A DNA stretch of 64,000 nucleotides, from positions 285,815 to 349,814 of the forward strand of contig JABWCD010000003.1 of NCBI GenBank assembly GCA_013359265.1, written 5' to 3'. The position numbers and the translations under genes are program-made. Source of the stretch: Candidatus Hydrogenedentota bacterium (GTDB taxonomy: Bacteria; Hydrogenedentota; Hydrogenedentia; Hydrogenedentales; SLHB01). Below, piece by piece: positions 1 to 9,067 of this stretch (position 1 is the stretch's first letter; every line of letters starts with the position of its first letter). The notes below the pieces were generated by a model, which saw only the letters and a list, made by a program, of their open reading frames with translations, had not been told where the DNA came from and did not search any database.

Positions 1-1170
1 TTGGGAAGCGGCGTGCATGTGCCGCGCCTCTTCGATCGCCGCCTTGATGCGCTTGCGGTATATGGGAAGGTTGAACTCGAGTGTCACGCCGACCTGGTCT
101 TTCATCTTGATGTTGTCGAACGCGTTCTCGAGCATGACAAGATCGTTCAGGTTCATCGTGCCGCCAATCGACCGTTCGAAGGCTTCCGTGCGGAACGTGC
201 GCACACCGTCGACTGCGCCGACGATACGCTCGACCGGCGTCGCGTTCGGGTCGGGAAGCGAGGGCAGCGCGACACGGGCGGGCATGGACAATTCGCGTGA
301 TGCCTCGACCGCGTCGAGAAACGGGCCGGGCCGGGACATATTGCGCACGTCCGTCATGTCCATATACTCGATGCCGAGTTTGGCGTCGGGGAACCGCTTC
401 TTCCTGGCGAGTTCGATTTCGATTTCGCTGCTCTCAATCTTCAGGTCGGCTTCGTTCAGCGTCGGGTTCGCGACGCGCATGCGCGCCAGAATGATCGGCG
501 CGGGCGGCGGAGGCGCCGGCAGGTCCGCCGCCTGCGGCCACGGAAGGTCTTCGCCGGGCTCGCGACCGATCATGGCGCACAGGCGCGCAGATAGGGCCGG
601 GCGGTACTGGTTGTACTCGTCGTAGCGGTCTTGCAGTTTGGTTTGTTCGATCTGAACGCGCAGCAAATCCTCCTGCGGACTGATGCCCAGCGAATACCGC
701 GAGCGCACGATGTCCTCGGTGAATTTCAATACCTCGACCTGCGCCTCGACGACGCGAACGCTTTCGGCGAGGTACGCGTAGTCGAAGTACGCCTTCTTCA
801 CCTCGCCGAACACCATGTTACGCGCGGTACAAAACCGTGCGAGCGCGGCGTCCGCTTCGACGGCGGCCTTCTCGCCGCGCTTGCGCAGCGTGCCGAACCA
901 CGGAAACATCTGCGACAGCATGGCGGAGTAGCGGCCCCATCCCGCGGGCGCTTGCAGAATGTAGGTGAACCCAAACATCGGATCGTCGAGCGACTTTGCT
1001 TGCGGGATACGCTCGAGCGCAGCCAGCCACTCTTCGTGGAGCGCGCGCAACTCCGGATGGTTCTCGCCCGCTTCGAGCAAGTACGCGCGAAGTTCCTCGT
1101 TGGGCGCGTAGAATTGCGCGGCCTCCGGCTCGGCGGCCGCGAGAATCAGGAACAGGCTAACGGCGATCAC
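1..1170 (-). CDS. TolC/CusC-family outer-membrane efflux protein, C-terminus cut by the window edge
   Basis: The minus-strand frame is open from a GTG at 1168-1170 to base 1, giving 390 residues without a stop, so the C-terminus lies outside the window. An AGAGGAG Shine-Dalgarno sits about 11 bases before the GTG. The product begins with a hydrophobic signal (VIAVSLFLILAAAE). It continues with features of the TolC/CusC fold: LDDPMFGFTY near residue 65, MFPWFGTLRKRGEKAA near residue 95, and long Glu/Ala/Arg helices with periplasmic-coil character. TolC-type proteins form the outer-membrane duct of RND or ABC efflux pumps; the LDDPMF...MFPWFG pattern is typical of the heavy-metal (Cus/Czc) branch. 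A cysteine-rich secreted protein lies upstream on the same strand, which fits metal handling. The pump and adaptor genes would lie to the left of the window. Confidence 0.85.
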   Translation of the reverse strand, partial: MIAVSLFLILAAAEPEAAQFYAPNEELRAYLLEAGENHPELRALHEEWLAALERIPQAKSLDDPMFGFTYILQAPAGWGRYSAMLSQMFPWFGTLRKRGEKAAVEADAALARFCTARNMVFGEVKKAYFDYAYLAESVRVVEAQVEVLKFTEDIVRSRYSLGISPQEDLLRVQIEQTKLQDRYDEYNQYRPALSARLCAMIGREPGEDLPWPQAADLPAPPPPAPIILARMRVANPTLNEADLKIESSEIEIELARKKRFPDAKLGIEYMDMTDVRNMSRPGPFLDAVEASRELSMPARVALPSLPDPNATPVERIVGAVDGVRTFRTEAFERSIGGTMNLNDLVMLENAFDNIKMKDQVGVTLEFNLPIYRKRIKAAIEEARHMHAASQ

Positions 1171-1460
1171 GACTGGTCGTGCTCCTCTTGTGGCGCGCTT
1201 ATCGCATCGTCCGCCGCGTGCGCGTATCGGCCGATCGGCCAGCGGAATCTCGCGGCCCGGGCCAAATAGTACGCGGCGGACACATTTGGCGCTGTAAGCG
1301 GCGCGATACGCGTTCCTCCCCACGACGATACCGCTCTCGGAATCATGATATCGGAATTGCGGCTGAAAGGCGCTAACGCCGGCGTCGCGAGCGTCGTGCC
1401 GTCGCCGGCGCACCCGTCCGCGGTGGGACCGTAACGAACTACTGGTGGTACGTAACGCAT
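1167..1460 (-). CDS. Doubtful 97-residue ORF coupled to the TolC-type gene
   Basis: The 400 bases between the TolC-type gene and the cysteine-rich gene contain only this frame. In its favour, its TGA overlaps the downstream GTG start (GTGA), as in translationally coupled genes, and AGAGG lies 9 bases before its ATG. Against it, the protein has no signal peptide, no membrane segment, no recognisable motif, and an amino-acid mix (many Arg, Ala, Pro) typical of non-coding frames in GC-rich DNA. I do not recognise it. If it is not a gene, this stretch is a long leader for the efflux gene with nothing else I can identify. Confidence 0.22.
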   Translation of the reverse strand: MRYVPPVVRYGPTADGCAGDGTTLATPALAPFSRNSDIMIPRAVSSWGGTRIAPLTAPNVSAAYYLARAARFRWPIGRYAHAADDAISAPQEEHDQS

Positions 1461-1571
1461 GACATTCGACCTCTGCGTTGCTGGAACTGCGGCGCATGCA
1501 GTTCGGCCCTAAGGCAATTCGATTGAATCAAGAAGCGCACGGCGGTACGCGCGGCGCACGCCTCGTCGCGC

Positions 1572-2018
1572 TTAGCAGCGCAGGGCGCAGGTCTGTGGTG
1601 CGACAGGGGGGCTGGGGTACGCGCCCGCACCGGCAATGATCGGCGAGTGCACAGCGACTGAATTGCTGTGCGCAGCGAAACACGCCGGACCGTACTGCGC
1701 GGGGATTTGTTTGGACTTCGGCTCGTACGTTCGGTCATTGAGGTCACGCAACATCAACGCGATCTCGGGGTGGGCTCCGGTACACGCGCAGCCGCTTTCG
1801 CAGTTTGATGCGCTTTCCTGACCCGGTGCTTCGGCCGGCCCGCAGCAGCATGCCGCGTCCGACTTTTCGCAGCAGCTACCATCGCCGTAACAACACGAGG
1901 CGTTGGCGTCTTGCCCGGATCGCGCTGCGCACGCACACGCAGGCATGAGGACCGCGCCGAATGCCATCGCCGTCGCAACGGCGAATGCAAACCATTTCTG
2001 CAATCTGCACTTGCGCAT
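1572..2018 (-). CDS. Small cysteine-rich exported protein
   Basis: This 148-residue protein has a signal peptide (KWFAFAVATAMAFGAVLMPA) followed by about 16 cysteines. They are grouped as CAC, CC, CC, CCC and CESGCAC within residues 28-80, then become sparse in a Pro/Ala-rich tail. Clustered CC and CCC groups suggest metal binding or dense disulfide bonding in the periplasm, but no named family is recognised. It lies just upstream (same strand) of the CusC-like efflux protein, the usual place for small periplasmic metal-binding helpers. The metal role is inferred from cysteine content and neighbourhood only. The Kelch gene ends 48 bases before its start. Confidence 0.65.
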   Translation of the reverse strand: MRKCRLQKWFAFAVATAMAFGAVLMPACACAARSGQDANASCCYGDGSCCEKSDAACCCGPAEAPGQESASNCESGCACTGAHPEIALMLRDLNDRTYEPKSKQIPAQYGPACFAAHSNSVAVHSPIIAGAGAYPSPPVAPQTCALRC

Positions 2019-2066
2019 AGTAAGGGGCAGAATATACGAAGTTTCCGCGTTAGTAAAGGCGGACCG

Positions 2067-3113
2067 TCAGAAGCGGGTCCGTCGCGCGCGCAATCGAATC
2101 CACGCCCCGGCAAACGCGACAACACCGGCGAGCAGCGCAAGCGCGATGACCGATGCCGCAGGCAAGACTGCTTCCGAGGGAACAAACACGTCCACATAAT
2201 TGGTCGCGCCGTGACCTTGCACGATGCCTCCCGCCGGCGCGAGGATGCCGCCCGTAATGGGCACGGCGGCGAGACCGTGCCGTGGCACTGCCATTGCTGT
2301 GTTGTTTTCCCACGTATCGGTCTTAACGTCGTAGACTTCGTTCACGCTGTGGAGAACCGGGGTTTCGCCTCCCGCGACGAATATGCGGCGGCCGTCGTAC
2401 GATCCCGCGAACATGGCCGCGCGCGCAGTAGGCATGCTCGCCTGTACGCGCCATCGATCGTTGCGGGGGTTGTAGCGTTCGTTCGCCGTGGTGGGCACGC
2501 CCGACGCGCGGCCGCCGATGACGTAGATGTGCGTGTTCAGCGCGACCGCGGTGAGATGTTCCCGCGGCGTGGGCATATCGGCGAGTTGTTCCCACTCGCC
2601 GGTTAACGGATCGAAGCGGTACGCCGACGCGAGCGCGACGCGGGCGGTGCTGATCCCGCCGAATACGTATATCTTGTCCTCGAAACCCACTGCCCAACAC
2701 GATGCGAGCGGAAGAGGGAGCGGCGTTGATTCGCGCCACATGTCCGGCCCGGGCGAGTACACGTAAACGGTATCGGTTGGCTCGCGAGCGGCATTGAAGC
2801 CGCCGACGCAGTATACCTCGCTGCGCGCAGCCGCACAGCCCGTGTGATCGCGGCCTTCCGGCAAGGGCGCGACGAAGTCCCATTGGTCGAGCGTCGTATC
2901 GTAGCGCTCGACCGTCGAGGTATTTACCGACGGCGGGCCGGAGATAATCCCGCCCACGACGTACACATTGGTCCCGACACGCGCCGCGCCGATCTCTTGC
3001 CGCGCCAGATTCATCGGCGCGACGGGCACCCAGGCGCCGGGGTCCACGCTTTTCGCGCCATCGGCACTGGCCGCAACGGCCCAGATCAGGTGCGCCAACA
3101 TGAATCTGTTCAC
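2067..3113 (-). CDS. Exported Kelch-repeat beta-propeller protein with C-terminal membrane anchor
   Basis: Six Kelch blades are visible, each with the glycine pair and following Tyr/Trp pattern (VYVVGGI, VYCVGGFN, IYVFGGIS, IYVIGGRA, IFVAGGET, LAPAGGIV). They would close into one six-bladed propeller, usually a binding or galactose-oxidase-like scaffold. I chose the GTG at 3111-3113: CGAGG lies 5 bases upstream, and translation from it begins with a signal peptide (VNRFMLAHLIWAVAASADG). An ATG 96 bases further upstream gives a longer, unlikely N-terminus. The C-terminus is a hydrophobic helix (ASVIALALLAGVVAFAGAWI) followed by RLRARRTRF, an anchor that resembles protein-sorting tails. No catalytic residue can be assigned. 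It is divergent from the hydrolase gene at 3300. Confidence 0.85.
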   Translation of the reverse strand: MNRFMLAHLIWAVAASADGAKSVDPGAWVPVAPMNLARQEIGAARVGTNVYVVGGIISGPPSVNTSTVERYDTTLDQWDFVAPLPEGRDHTGCAAARSEVYCVGGFNAAREPTDTVYVYSPGPDMWRESTPLPLPLASCWAVGFEDKIYVFGGISTARVALASAYRFDPLTGEWEQLADMPTPREHLTAVALNTHIYVIGGRASGVPTTANERYNPRNDRWRVQASMPTARAAMFAGSYDGRRIFVAGGETPVLHSVNEVYDVKTDTWENNTAMAVPRHGLAAVPITGGILAPAGGIVQGHGATNYVDVFVPSEAVLPAASVIALALLAGVVAFAGAWIRLRARRTRF

Positions 3114-3299
3114 GAAAGCCTCGCCGAGTTCCGCGGCCACGTTTGTAAGTCTTCTGCGCAAGTGTACACGATGCCAATATGGCGTCCGGCCACCGGGCAT
3201 AACATTCACCCGGCGTTGGTTATGCCTCGGTAACGCCCGATTTCATTGGCCTACCTTTTCGTATTAGGATTACGCTTTCTATCCTGAAGGGAGGCTGCG

Positions 3300-5639
3300 A
3301 TGATACCCATGTTGCTCGCATTGTTTGGCACGGCGCTGCAAACACCGAATGTGATTTGGGCCGACGCGTTCGAGGCGCGCGAGAGCGGGATTCTCCTCGG
3401 CGCGGCGCAGACGTACCAGGTGTGGGCGTGGGCCGAGCTGAAAGACGCCTCGGAGATCACGCTGGGCACCGTGACGCTTTCGCTCGCCGCCGACCCTGCG
3501 CAGAGCGGCTACCAATGGAAACGCGCCGGGACCGCAACTCTCCCGCAGGGGAAGATCGGCGTGGCACTTTCGAGCAATGTCGCCGCCATTGCGCTCACAA
3601 CGCTCGATGCATTCGACCCTGCAAAAGCCGCCGCGGACATGCGTGTGAACGATCAGCCCAACGCCATCGGAGATGGGCGCGCATCCATCGATCGCGATAC
3701 AAACACGCTCTACACGATGACCGATTTCAGGTCGAAGGAGGATTGGGAGCGGTTTGCCGCGCCGTTGCGCGAAAAGTTCTTGATTTCCTGCGGTCTCATA
3801 CCGCTGCCGGATCGCACGCCATTGAACGCGAAGATCGAAGACGTCGCAAAGCATCCGGATTATATCGTCGAGAAAGTCTCGTTCGAGGCCTATCCCGGTT
3901 TCCTCGTCACGGGTAACTTGTATCGGCCCGTGGGTAACGGCCCGTACCCCGGCGTGATTTGTCCGCACGGACATTGGGCAACCGGCCGCTTCGAGAATAC
4001 GGAGACGTGCTCGGTGTCCGCACGTTGCATCACGTTTGCGCGCATGGGCATGGCCGCGTTCAGCTACGACATGGTCGGCTACAACGACAGCCACCAGTTC
4101 CCGAAGGGGTGGGGGCATTCCGGCGGCAATGTGAGCGAAGAAACGCGGCGGCTCGAGGGGCTTTGGGGCATTCATCCCTTCGCGATGCAATTGTGGTCCG
4201 CCGTGCGCGCACTCGATTTCATGGAATCGCTGCCGTACGTGAACAAAGAAAAGCTCGCGTGCACCGGCGCGTCCGGCGGCGGCACGCAGACGTTTGCGTT
4301 GTGTGCTATTGACGATCGCGTGAAGGTCTCCGCGCCCGTCAATATGATCTCGCATTCGATGCAGGGCGGTTGCCCCTGCGAGAACGCGCCCATCATCCGG
4401 TTCAACGCGTCAAACATGGAGGTCGGCAGCCTCATGGCGCCGCGACCGATGATGATGATCGCCGCGACCGGCGATTGGACGCGCGATACGCCAACGGTCG
4501 AGTTTCCTGCGATCAAGAGTGTCTACGCGCTCTATGGCGCGGCGGACAACGTCGAAAGTATTCAGATCGACGCGGGCCACAATTACAACAAGGACAGCCG
4601 CGAAGGAGTCTATCGTTTCTTCGGAAAGCACCTCCTCGGCGGCGACAACTGGGGGAACTTCACCGAACCTCCGTTTGAAATGGAGGCGGTCGACACGCTG
4701 AAGGTTTTCCCCGGCGAGGCTGCGCCGGAGGGATATCCGGCCTACGAGCAGATCGTCGCGCGGATCAAGGATTCGCGGCGCGCAAAGTGGGCCGCAACGC
4801 TTCCAAAGGACGCCGCAGGACTCGAAACGTTCCGGCGCGTTGCGCAACCCGCGCTCGTGAATGCGATGGGGCTGACATTGCCGAACGTGGGCGAACTGAA
4901 TGTGCGCCCGGTCGGCAAGGAAGAGCGCGGCGACTACACGCTCGTCCGCCTCCGTATCGGCGCGAATGCGCGCAAGGAGGCGCTGCCGGTTCTGCTGTAT
5001 GTGCCCGCAAGCAAGGCCATGAAGGGCACCGTCGTGATCGCGCATGGCGCGGGCAAGGCCGCACTGGCCGATCTCGAAAACGGAGGTCCGGGCCCGCTCG
5101 TGAAGGCGTTGCTCGCCGATGGCCGCGCCGTGCTTGCGTTCGATGCGTTCCTCACCGGCGAACATCACGCGCCGGGCAAGCGCACCGACCGGCTCAAGAA
5201 GAGTTTTCCCGATACGTTCCTTCCCACCGACACGGCCTACTGCGTGCAGGACACGCTAACTGCGATTGCGTATGCGCGCGGCGGCGAGTATGCGCGTGGT
5301 CCTGTCGATCTGATCGGCATTGGCAACGGCGGTTTGTGGTGCGCGTTCGCGGCGGCCGTGGACAGCGAGGTGCGCGCAATTGTTGTGGATGCAAACCGCT
5401 TTGCTGCGGACGACGACGCGGCGTGGGCCGCGGGCCCGTACATTCCGAGCATTCGATCGCTTGGCGATATCGCGACGGCCTTGACGTTGGCGGCGCCGCG
5501 CGCGCTGGCGGTGTTCAACGCAACGGAGGCATGGCTCGCCGCGGCGCAGCCGTACGCAACGATCACCGGCAAGGCCGCGGATGCCGTGGTGGTCTCCGGC
5601 GAAACGACGCCGGAGTCCATCGTGGCCGCACTTCAATAA
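3300..5639 (+). CDS. Exported two-domain alpha/beta hydrolase (acetyl-xylan-esterase-like), second domain apparently inactive
   Basis: This 779-residue protein has GGGAGG 6 bases before its ATG and a hydrophobic N-terminal signal. The first hydrolase domain (roughly residues 150-450) carries PGVICPHGHW, the nucleophile elbow TGASGGGTQ with Ser325, and a late histidine (DAGHNYNKDS) that would complete the triad. This matches the acetyl-xylan-esterase/dienelactone-hydrolase-like group that deacylates carbohydrates. A second hydrolase-like domain (about residues 540-779) retains the fold (VIAHGAGK, DAFLTGEHH), but its elbow reads GIGNGGL, with Asn where the Ser should be. It is probably structural or regulatory. 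The metallophosphoesterase starts 6 bases after its stop, so the two are likely co-transcribed. The natural substrate is unknown. Confidence 0.85.
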   Translation: MIPMLLALFGTALQTPNVIWADAFEARESGILLGAAQTYQVWAWAELKDASEITLGTVTLSLAADPAQSGYQWKRAGTATLPQGKIGVALSSNVAAIALTTLDAFDPAKAAADMRVNDQPNAIGDGRASIDRDTNTLYTMTDFRSKEDWERFAAPLREKFLISCGLIPLPDRTPLNAKIEDVAKHPDYIVEKVSFEAYPGFLVTGNLYRPVGNGPYPGVICPHGHWATGRFENTETCSVSARCITFARMGMAAFSYDMVGYNDSHQFPKGWGHSGGNVSEETRRLEGLWGIHPFAMQLWSAVRALDFMESLPYVNKEKLACTGASGGGTQTFALCAIDDRVKVSAPVNMISHSMQGGCPCENAPIIRFNASNMEVGSLMAPRPMMMIAATGDWTRDTPTVEFPAIKSVYALYGAADNVESIQIDAGHNYNKDSREGVYRFFGKHLLGGDNWGNFTEPPFEMEAVDTLKVFPGEAAPEGYPAYEQIVARIKDSRRAKWAATLPKDAAGLETFRRVAQPALVNAMGLTLPNVGELNVRPVGKEERGDYTLVRLRIGANARKEALPVLLYVPASKAMKGTVVIAHGAGKAALADLENGGPGPLVKALLADGRAVLAFDAFLTGEHHAPGKRTDRLKKSFPDTFLPTDTAYCVQDTLTAIAYARGGEYARGPVDLIGIGNGGLWCAFAAAVDSEVRAIVVDANRFAADDDAAWAAGPYIPSIRSLGDIATALTLAAPRALAVFNATEAWLAAAQPYATITGKAADAVVVSGETTPESIVAALQ

Positions 5640-5645
5640 GAGTTC

Positions 5646-6530
5646 GTGGTGCCAGGAGGCAATTCGGATATTCGCGACGCGCTATTGCACGTGGCAGACC
5701 TGCACTTCTGGCACGTCACTGCCAATCCGCTGCGCCTGCTCAACAAGCGCGCACTCGGTAATCTTAATGTTTGGTGGCGGCGGCGCCATCAGTTTGTCAT
5801 GGGTAACGCGCTGCCGTTCGTCGACGCGCTCGATGCAGCCGGCCCGCGCACGCTCCTGCTCACCGGCGATTCCGCGTCTACGTCGCTCGACGAAGAATTC
5901 GTGCGCGCGCGCCACTTCGTCAATGCGTTGCGCGATCGGGGATTCGCGATCCATCTCTTACCCGGCAACCACGACGTGTACACCTTCGAGTCGGTGCGCA
6001 AGCGCCGCTTCGAGAAATACTTTTCAGAGTGGCTTCCGGGAGAAAGCTTTCCCGCGCGCGTCACGCTGCCCGGCGGGACCCCGCTCGTGCTTGTGCCCAC
6101 CGTCTGCCCAAACCTCGTCTCGTCGCGCGGGCGCATCGGCGACCGCGAAGTCGCCCAAGTGAAAGCGCTTCTGGCTGATGCCCCGGAACCAATCGTGGTC
6201 GCGGGCCACTATCCGGTACTCGATAAGACACCGACGTACGAAACGAACCCCGACCGTCGCCTCCGCAACGCCGATGCCCTGCGCCGCGCCCTCGGCGAAT
6301 CCGGCAAACGCATCCTGTATATCGCCGGCCATGTCCATCGGTTCAGCTACGTCGTTGACGCCGTCTACCCCACGCTCACCCACCTCACCACCGGCACCTT
6401 CTTCGGCCGCAACCCCCGCGAAAACATCGACGGCGAGTTTTCGGAGCTTCATGTGTCTGAAAGCAGTTTCGCACTCTTCCGCCATACCCACGCCCAGACC
6501 TGGCATCGCCGCGAGATCAATTGCGGCTAA
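5646..6530 (+). CDS. Calcineurin-like metallophosphoesterase
   Basis: This 294-residue protein has the metal-ligand motifs of the metallophosphoesterase superfamily in order: ADLHF near residue 20, LLTGDSAS in place of the usual GDxxD, LPGNHDVY, VAGHYPV and IAGHVHRF. Such enzymes use two divalent metals to hydrolyse phosphomonoesters or phosphodiesters, sometimes cyclic nucleotides. The Asp normally found four residues after the second motif is not obvious, so the active site is slightly atypical. There is no signal peptide, so it is cytoplasmic. The start is taken at GTG 5646, followed by a second GTG; ribosome binding is weak and probably coupled to the esterase gene ending 6 bases upstream. 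Confidence 0.85.
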   Translation: MVPGGNSDIRDALLHVADLHFWHVTANPLRLLNKRALGNLNVWWRRRHQFVMGNALPFVDALDAAGPRTLLLTGDSASTSLDEEFVRARHFVNALRDRGFAIHLLPGNHDVYTFESVRKRRFEKYFSEWLPGESFPARVTLPGGTPLVLVPTVCPNLVSSRGRIGDREVAQVKALLADAPEPIVVAGHYPVLDKTPTYETNPDRRLRNADALRRALGESGKRILYIAGHVHRFSYVVDAVYPTLTHLTTGTFFGRNPRENIDGEFSELHVSESSFALFRHTHAQTWHRREINCG

Positions 6531-6623
6531 CGGTGTCTTCACGTCGTTTTTCCTCTTGCTTCCTGACGACCAAACCTTCTCGCCTATCAACTTCTTCCAT
6601 CCATGCGTCCGCACCGCAAAATG

Positions 6624-6632
6624 TGGTAGCAT
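6624..6632 (+). promoter_or_regulatory. Extended -10 box 6 bases before the start codon at 6639
   Basis: TGG followed by TAGCAT (6627-6632) resembles an extended sigma-70 -10 element. Only six bases separate it from the ATG, so transcription would begin at or next to the A of the start codon. No Shine-Dalgarno is present. No good -35 is seen, as is usual with extended -10 promoters. Confidence 0.4.
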
Positions 6633-6638
6633 AGCCGC

Positions 6639-6962
6639 ATGCCGGAATCGCGAGCGGCCCGCAAAGCGCGTCTTATCTTGCACATGGACAAGGACCGGGT
6701 AGGTCTGTTTTCAGGCGCGTTTTTCGGATTGATCGTTCTAGCGGCGTGTGTGTTTTGGTCGTACGCGGACATTTACGAAATCGTGTTCCGGGTCGGACTG
6801 ACGTTTGCCGTCGCCTATCTGGCGGCATTCTTCTTGGTCTACGTGTTTCAACAGGTTGCGGGGCCGGAGCTGACGCCGAAACGCTCCATCCGTCCGCTTG
6901 GTCCAATGGGGTTGGACGAAACCCCCGGACCGGAACAGCCTCCAGGAGAGCATCAGGAATGA
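6639..6962 (+). CDS. Small two-helix membrane protein upstream of the PpiC isomerase
   Basis: This 107-residue protein has a short basic N-terminus, two predicted membrane helices (about residues 23-42 and 50-70), and a Pro/Glu/Gly-rich hydrophilic tail. I recognise no family. The stop overlaps the next start as ATGA, so it is probably translated with the PpiC-type isomerase and may be an envelope partner of it. The upstream region lacks a Shine-Dalgarno, and a -10-like box lies only six bases before the ATG. Confidence 0.65.
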   Translation: MPESRAARKARLILHMDKDRVGLFSGAFFGLIVLAACVFWSYADIYEIVFRVGLTFAVAYLAAFFLVYVFQQVAGPELTPKRSIRPLGPMGLDETPGPEQPPGEHQE

Positions 6963-8086
6963 TTCGCACTGTGGTTTTCGCGCTGCTGGCCGGCGCGTGG
7001 ATAGCGTTGGCACAGGCGCCCGATTTGTCGAAGATGGACATCGTCCTCAAGTCCGTGCCGGACGGTCCGGTCGCTGTCGTAAATGGAAGCCCCATTCCGG
7101 CGGAGATGTTCAAGGACGTGTACATGCGAGACGTGTTGGGCTGGGCGCAGCTCAACGGCCGCAACGTCCCCGACGACGAGCGCTTGGGTATCGCGATTAA
7201 CTCCCTGCGCATGCTCGTCGAGCGGGAAGTCCTGTATCAGGAAGCGGTGCGCCGGAAATTGACCGTAACGGATGCGGAATTACAGGCCCTATGGGCCGAG
7301 CAACTCGAAGACTTGAAAAAGCGGGTCACCAAGGAGGGAGACCCGCCGCTGAGCGAGGCGCAAATTCTCGAGAAGGCGCATACAACCCGTGAAGAAGCGC
7401 TTACCGAACTCCGGCAGGCCATGATGGTGGATAAAGTTCGTGACGCCATCATCGAGGAGAAGGGTATCACCGTCTCCGATCAGGAAGTGACGGAGTGGTT
7501 TGAGAAGAACAAGAACCTGACGCGGCGGCCGGACATGCTCCGTATCCAGCAGATTTATTTTAGGCCTGACACGTCCCGCTCGGACAAACAACAGTCGGTC
7601 GCGAAACAGAAGGCCACGGAGGCCTACAACAAGATCAAGTCGGGCCAAAGCTTCGAGGGCGTTGCCCGCCAAATGTCCGAAGGGCAGTACAAGGACAAAG
7701 GCGGCGAGTGGCCTGTCCTTCCCGCCGACCAGTTCCCGCCCTTTGTTCAGGCCGCTGTCGCCAAGATGAAGGCCGGCGACATCAGCGAGCCAATCGAAAG
7801 TAAGGACGGCTGGCATATCCTCAAACTGGTCGAGGCTATCCCCGGCGAAGAAGGGACCCTCGATAAGGCCCGCGACAGAATCCATCAGATGCTGCTCGCC
7901 CAAAAGGGCGCGCGCGCTATCAACGATTTTTGCAGCATCGTCACCGGCGACCCAGCCAAGGTGCAGGTCTACCTCGACCTCGAAACCCAGCTCAGACTCC
8001 GGCCTGACCTGGTGCAGCGCCTCGGGAACGAAACCCAGGCGTCCGCCACGCCCCCCTCTGAGAATCGCCGCAACCGCGAGAATTAA
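6959..8086 (+). CDS. Periplasmic peptidyl-prolyl cis-trans isomerase, SurA/PpiC type
   Basis: The start chosen is ATG 6959, which overlaps the upstream stop and follows GGAGAG. It yields a 375-residue protein with a signal peptide (MIRTVVFALLAGAWIALAQA). An N-terminal SurA-like chaperone domain follows (NGSPIPAEMFKDVY onward, about residues 35-190). One parvulin domain comes next (about 195-300), containing IQQIYFR, GGEWPVL, FPPFVQAAVAKMKAGDIS and KDGWHILKL, the usual PpiC hallmarks. These proteins help outer-membrane and secreted proteins fold in the periplasm. A hydrophilic Gln/Arg/Asn-rich tail ends the protein. E. coli SurA has two parvulin domains; this one has a single copy, as in many PrsA/PpiC relatives. 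Confidence 0.92.
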   Translation: MIRTVVFALLAGAWIALAQAPDLSKMDIVLKSVPDGPVAVVNGSPIPAEMFKDVYMRDVLGWAQLNGRNVPDDERLGIAINSLRMLVEREVLYQEAVRRKLTVTDAELQALWAEQLEDLKKRVTKEGDPPLSEAQILEKAHTTREEALTELRQAMMVDKVRDAIIEEKGITVSDQEVTEWFEKNKNLTRRPDMLRIQQIYFRPDTSRSDKQQSVAKQKATEAYNKIKSGQSFEGVARQMSEGQYKDKGGEWPVLPADQFPPFVQAAVAKMKAGDISEPIESKDGWHILKLVEAIPGEEGTLDKARDRIHQMLLAQKGARAINDFCSIVTGDPAKVQVYLDLETQLRLRPDLVQRLGNETQASATPPSENRRNREN

Positions 8087-8669
8087 GTCGGGCTGATCGC
8101 TTTTTTCGCGAACGAGATCCTACATGATCGCGAATTCATTTTCGGTACGAACGGTCGTACTGTCCACCAATGCATTGCCGCCAATCAACTTGCGGACTCG
8201 AACGAGCGTTCGCAGCAGGCTCCCCAGCAGTGCGCAGCTAAGCGTTTCATCCTGTCGCGGGCGCGAGCAGAGTGTTGTGTTCAGCACCACCCGGTTGCTG
8301 TTCGGCTGCGGCACAGTATCAAGTCGGCGATTCAAAATCGACCACGGACAAATTTGAACGGCAACTCCCGCATCCCGGAAGGGGACGGCGAAGAACGGCG
8401 CGGCGCGCCTCTGGTTCGCACATTTCCGAACAGTTTCTGTTCTTCGCAGAATTCGCCCATTCTCACGATGCGTTCAGAGGGTCCATCCGCGTGATCTCGA
8501 GTCCAGAACGCCGGCCCACGCGGAGGGATTGCTGGAAATGGCTTGGCATCCCTACTGCTTCGTAATGATGCAGGCTCGCAACTTCAAGCACAACGCGTTT
8601 GGCTGAAGTCGCGGAAGTGGTGTTGCAGATTCGGCAGCCACCCGTGGCGCCGCGTCAACCGGGAGGGGG
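8087..8669. other. 583-base region without a recognisable gene
   Basis: The region lies between the convergent PpiC-type and ABM-monooxygenase genes. Frames of 71-97 residues exist on both strands, but their composition is that of chance frames, none has a convincing Shine-Dalgarno, and none shows a motif. I see no strong hairpin, tRNA or promoter here. It may contain decayed sequence, since it is long for a gap between converging genes in this window. Confidence 0.5.
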
Positions 8670-9014
8670 TCACGTAGCTGTTTCACTCGATCCGTGTGCC
8701 CGTTCAACTTTGGCGACGCGCAGTTCGAACCGGCTGTACCAAATTCGTTTGCCCGAATCTTGCGCGGCGCGGTGCTCGGCGTTGCGCTTCCACGCGGCGA
8801 TGGCTTCGAGCGATTCCCAGTATGAGACCGAGATGCCGAAGCCATCCGCGCCGCGTGCACTTTCGATTCCCAGGTAGCCGGGTTGTTGTTTCGCCAGCTC
8901 GACCATGCGCGCGGCCATCGCTTCGTAGCCGTTGTCCCCGTCCGTCCGCTGCGACGGAAATATGACGGCGTAGTACGGCGGCTCGGGCAGAATGGCAAAC
9001 GGAGATTCGCTCAT
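8670..9014 (-). CDS. ABM-domain (antibiotic biosynthesis monooxygenase-like) protein
   Basis: The true start is the ATG at 9012-9014 with GGAGGA 7 bases upstream, giving 114 residues; longer extensions are noise. The pattern EPPYYAVIFPSQRT ... YEAMAARMVELAKQQPGYLGIESARG ... ISVSYWESLEAIAAWKRNAEHRAAQ is characteristic of the dimeric ferredoxin-like ABM fold. That fold includes quinol monooxygenases, heme-degrading enzymes and many uncharacterised stress proteins. The YW and W-K-x-x-x-E-H residues match the family. It is cytoplasmic with no operon partner, and the substrate cannot be deduced. It is divergent from the XRE regulator at 9103. Confidence 0.88.
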   Translation of the reverse strand: MSESPFAILPEPPYYAVIFPSQRTDGDNGYEAMAARMVELAKQQPGYLGIESARGADGFGISVSYWESLEAIAAWKRNAEHRAAQDSGKRIWYSRFELRVAKVERAHGSSETAT

Positions 9015-9067
9015 GGTTTGTCCTCCTCCAGCAAATGCGATGGTACAGTTTACATGACGCCATCCTC

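Noticed and set aside
8120..8357. Overlapping 71- and 77-codon frames after the PpiC gene
   Set aside because: No ribosome site, no motif, and the frames are on opposite strands of the same DNA.
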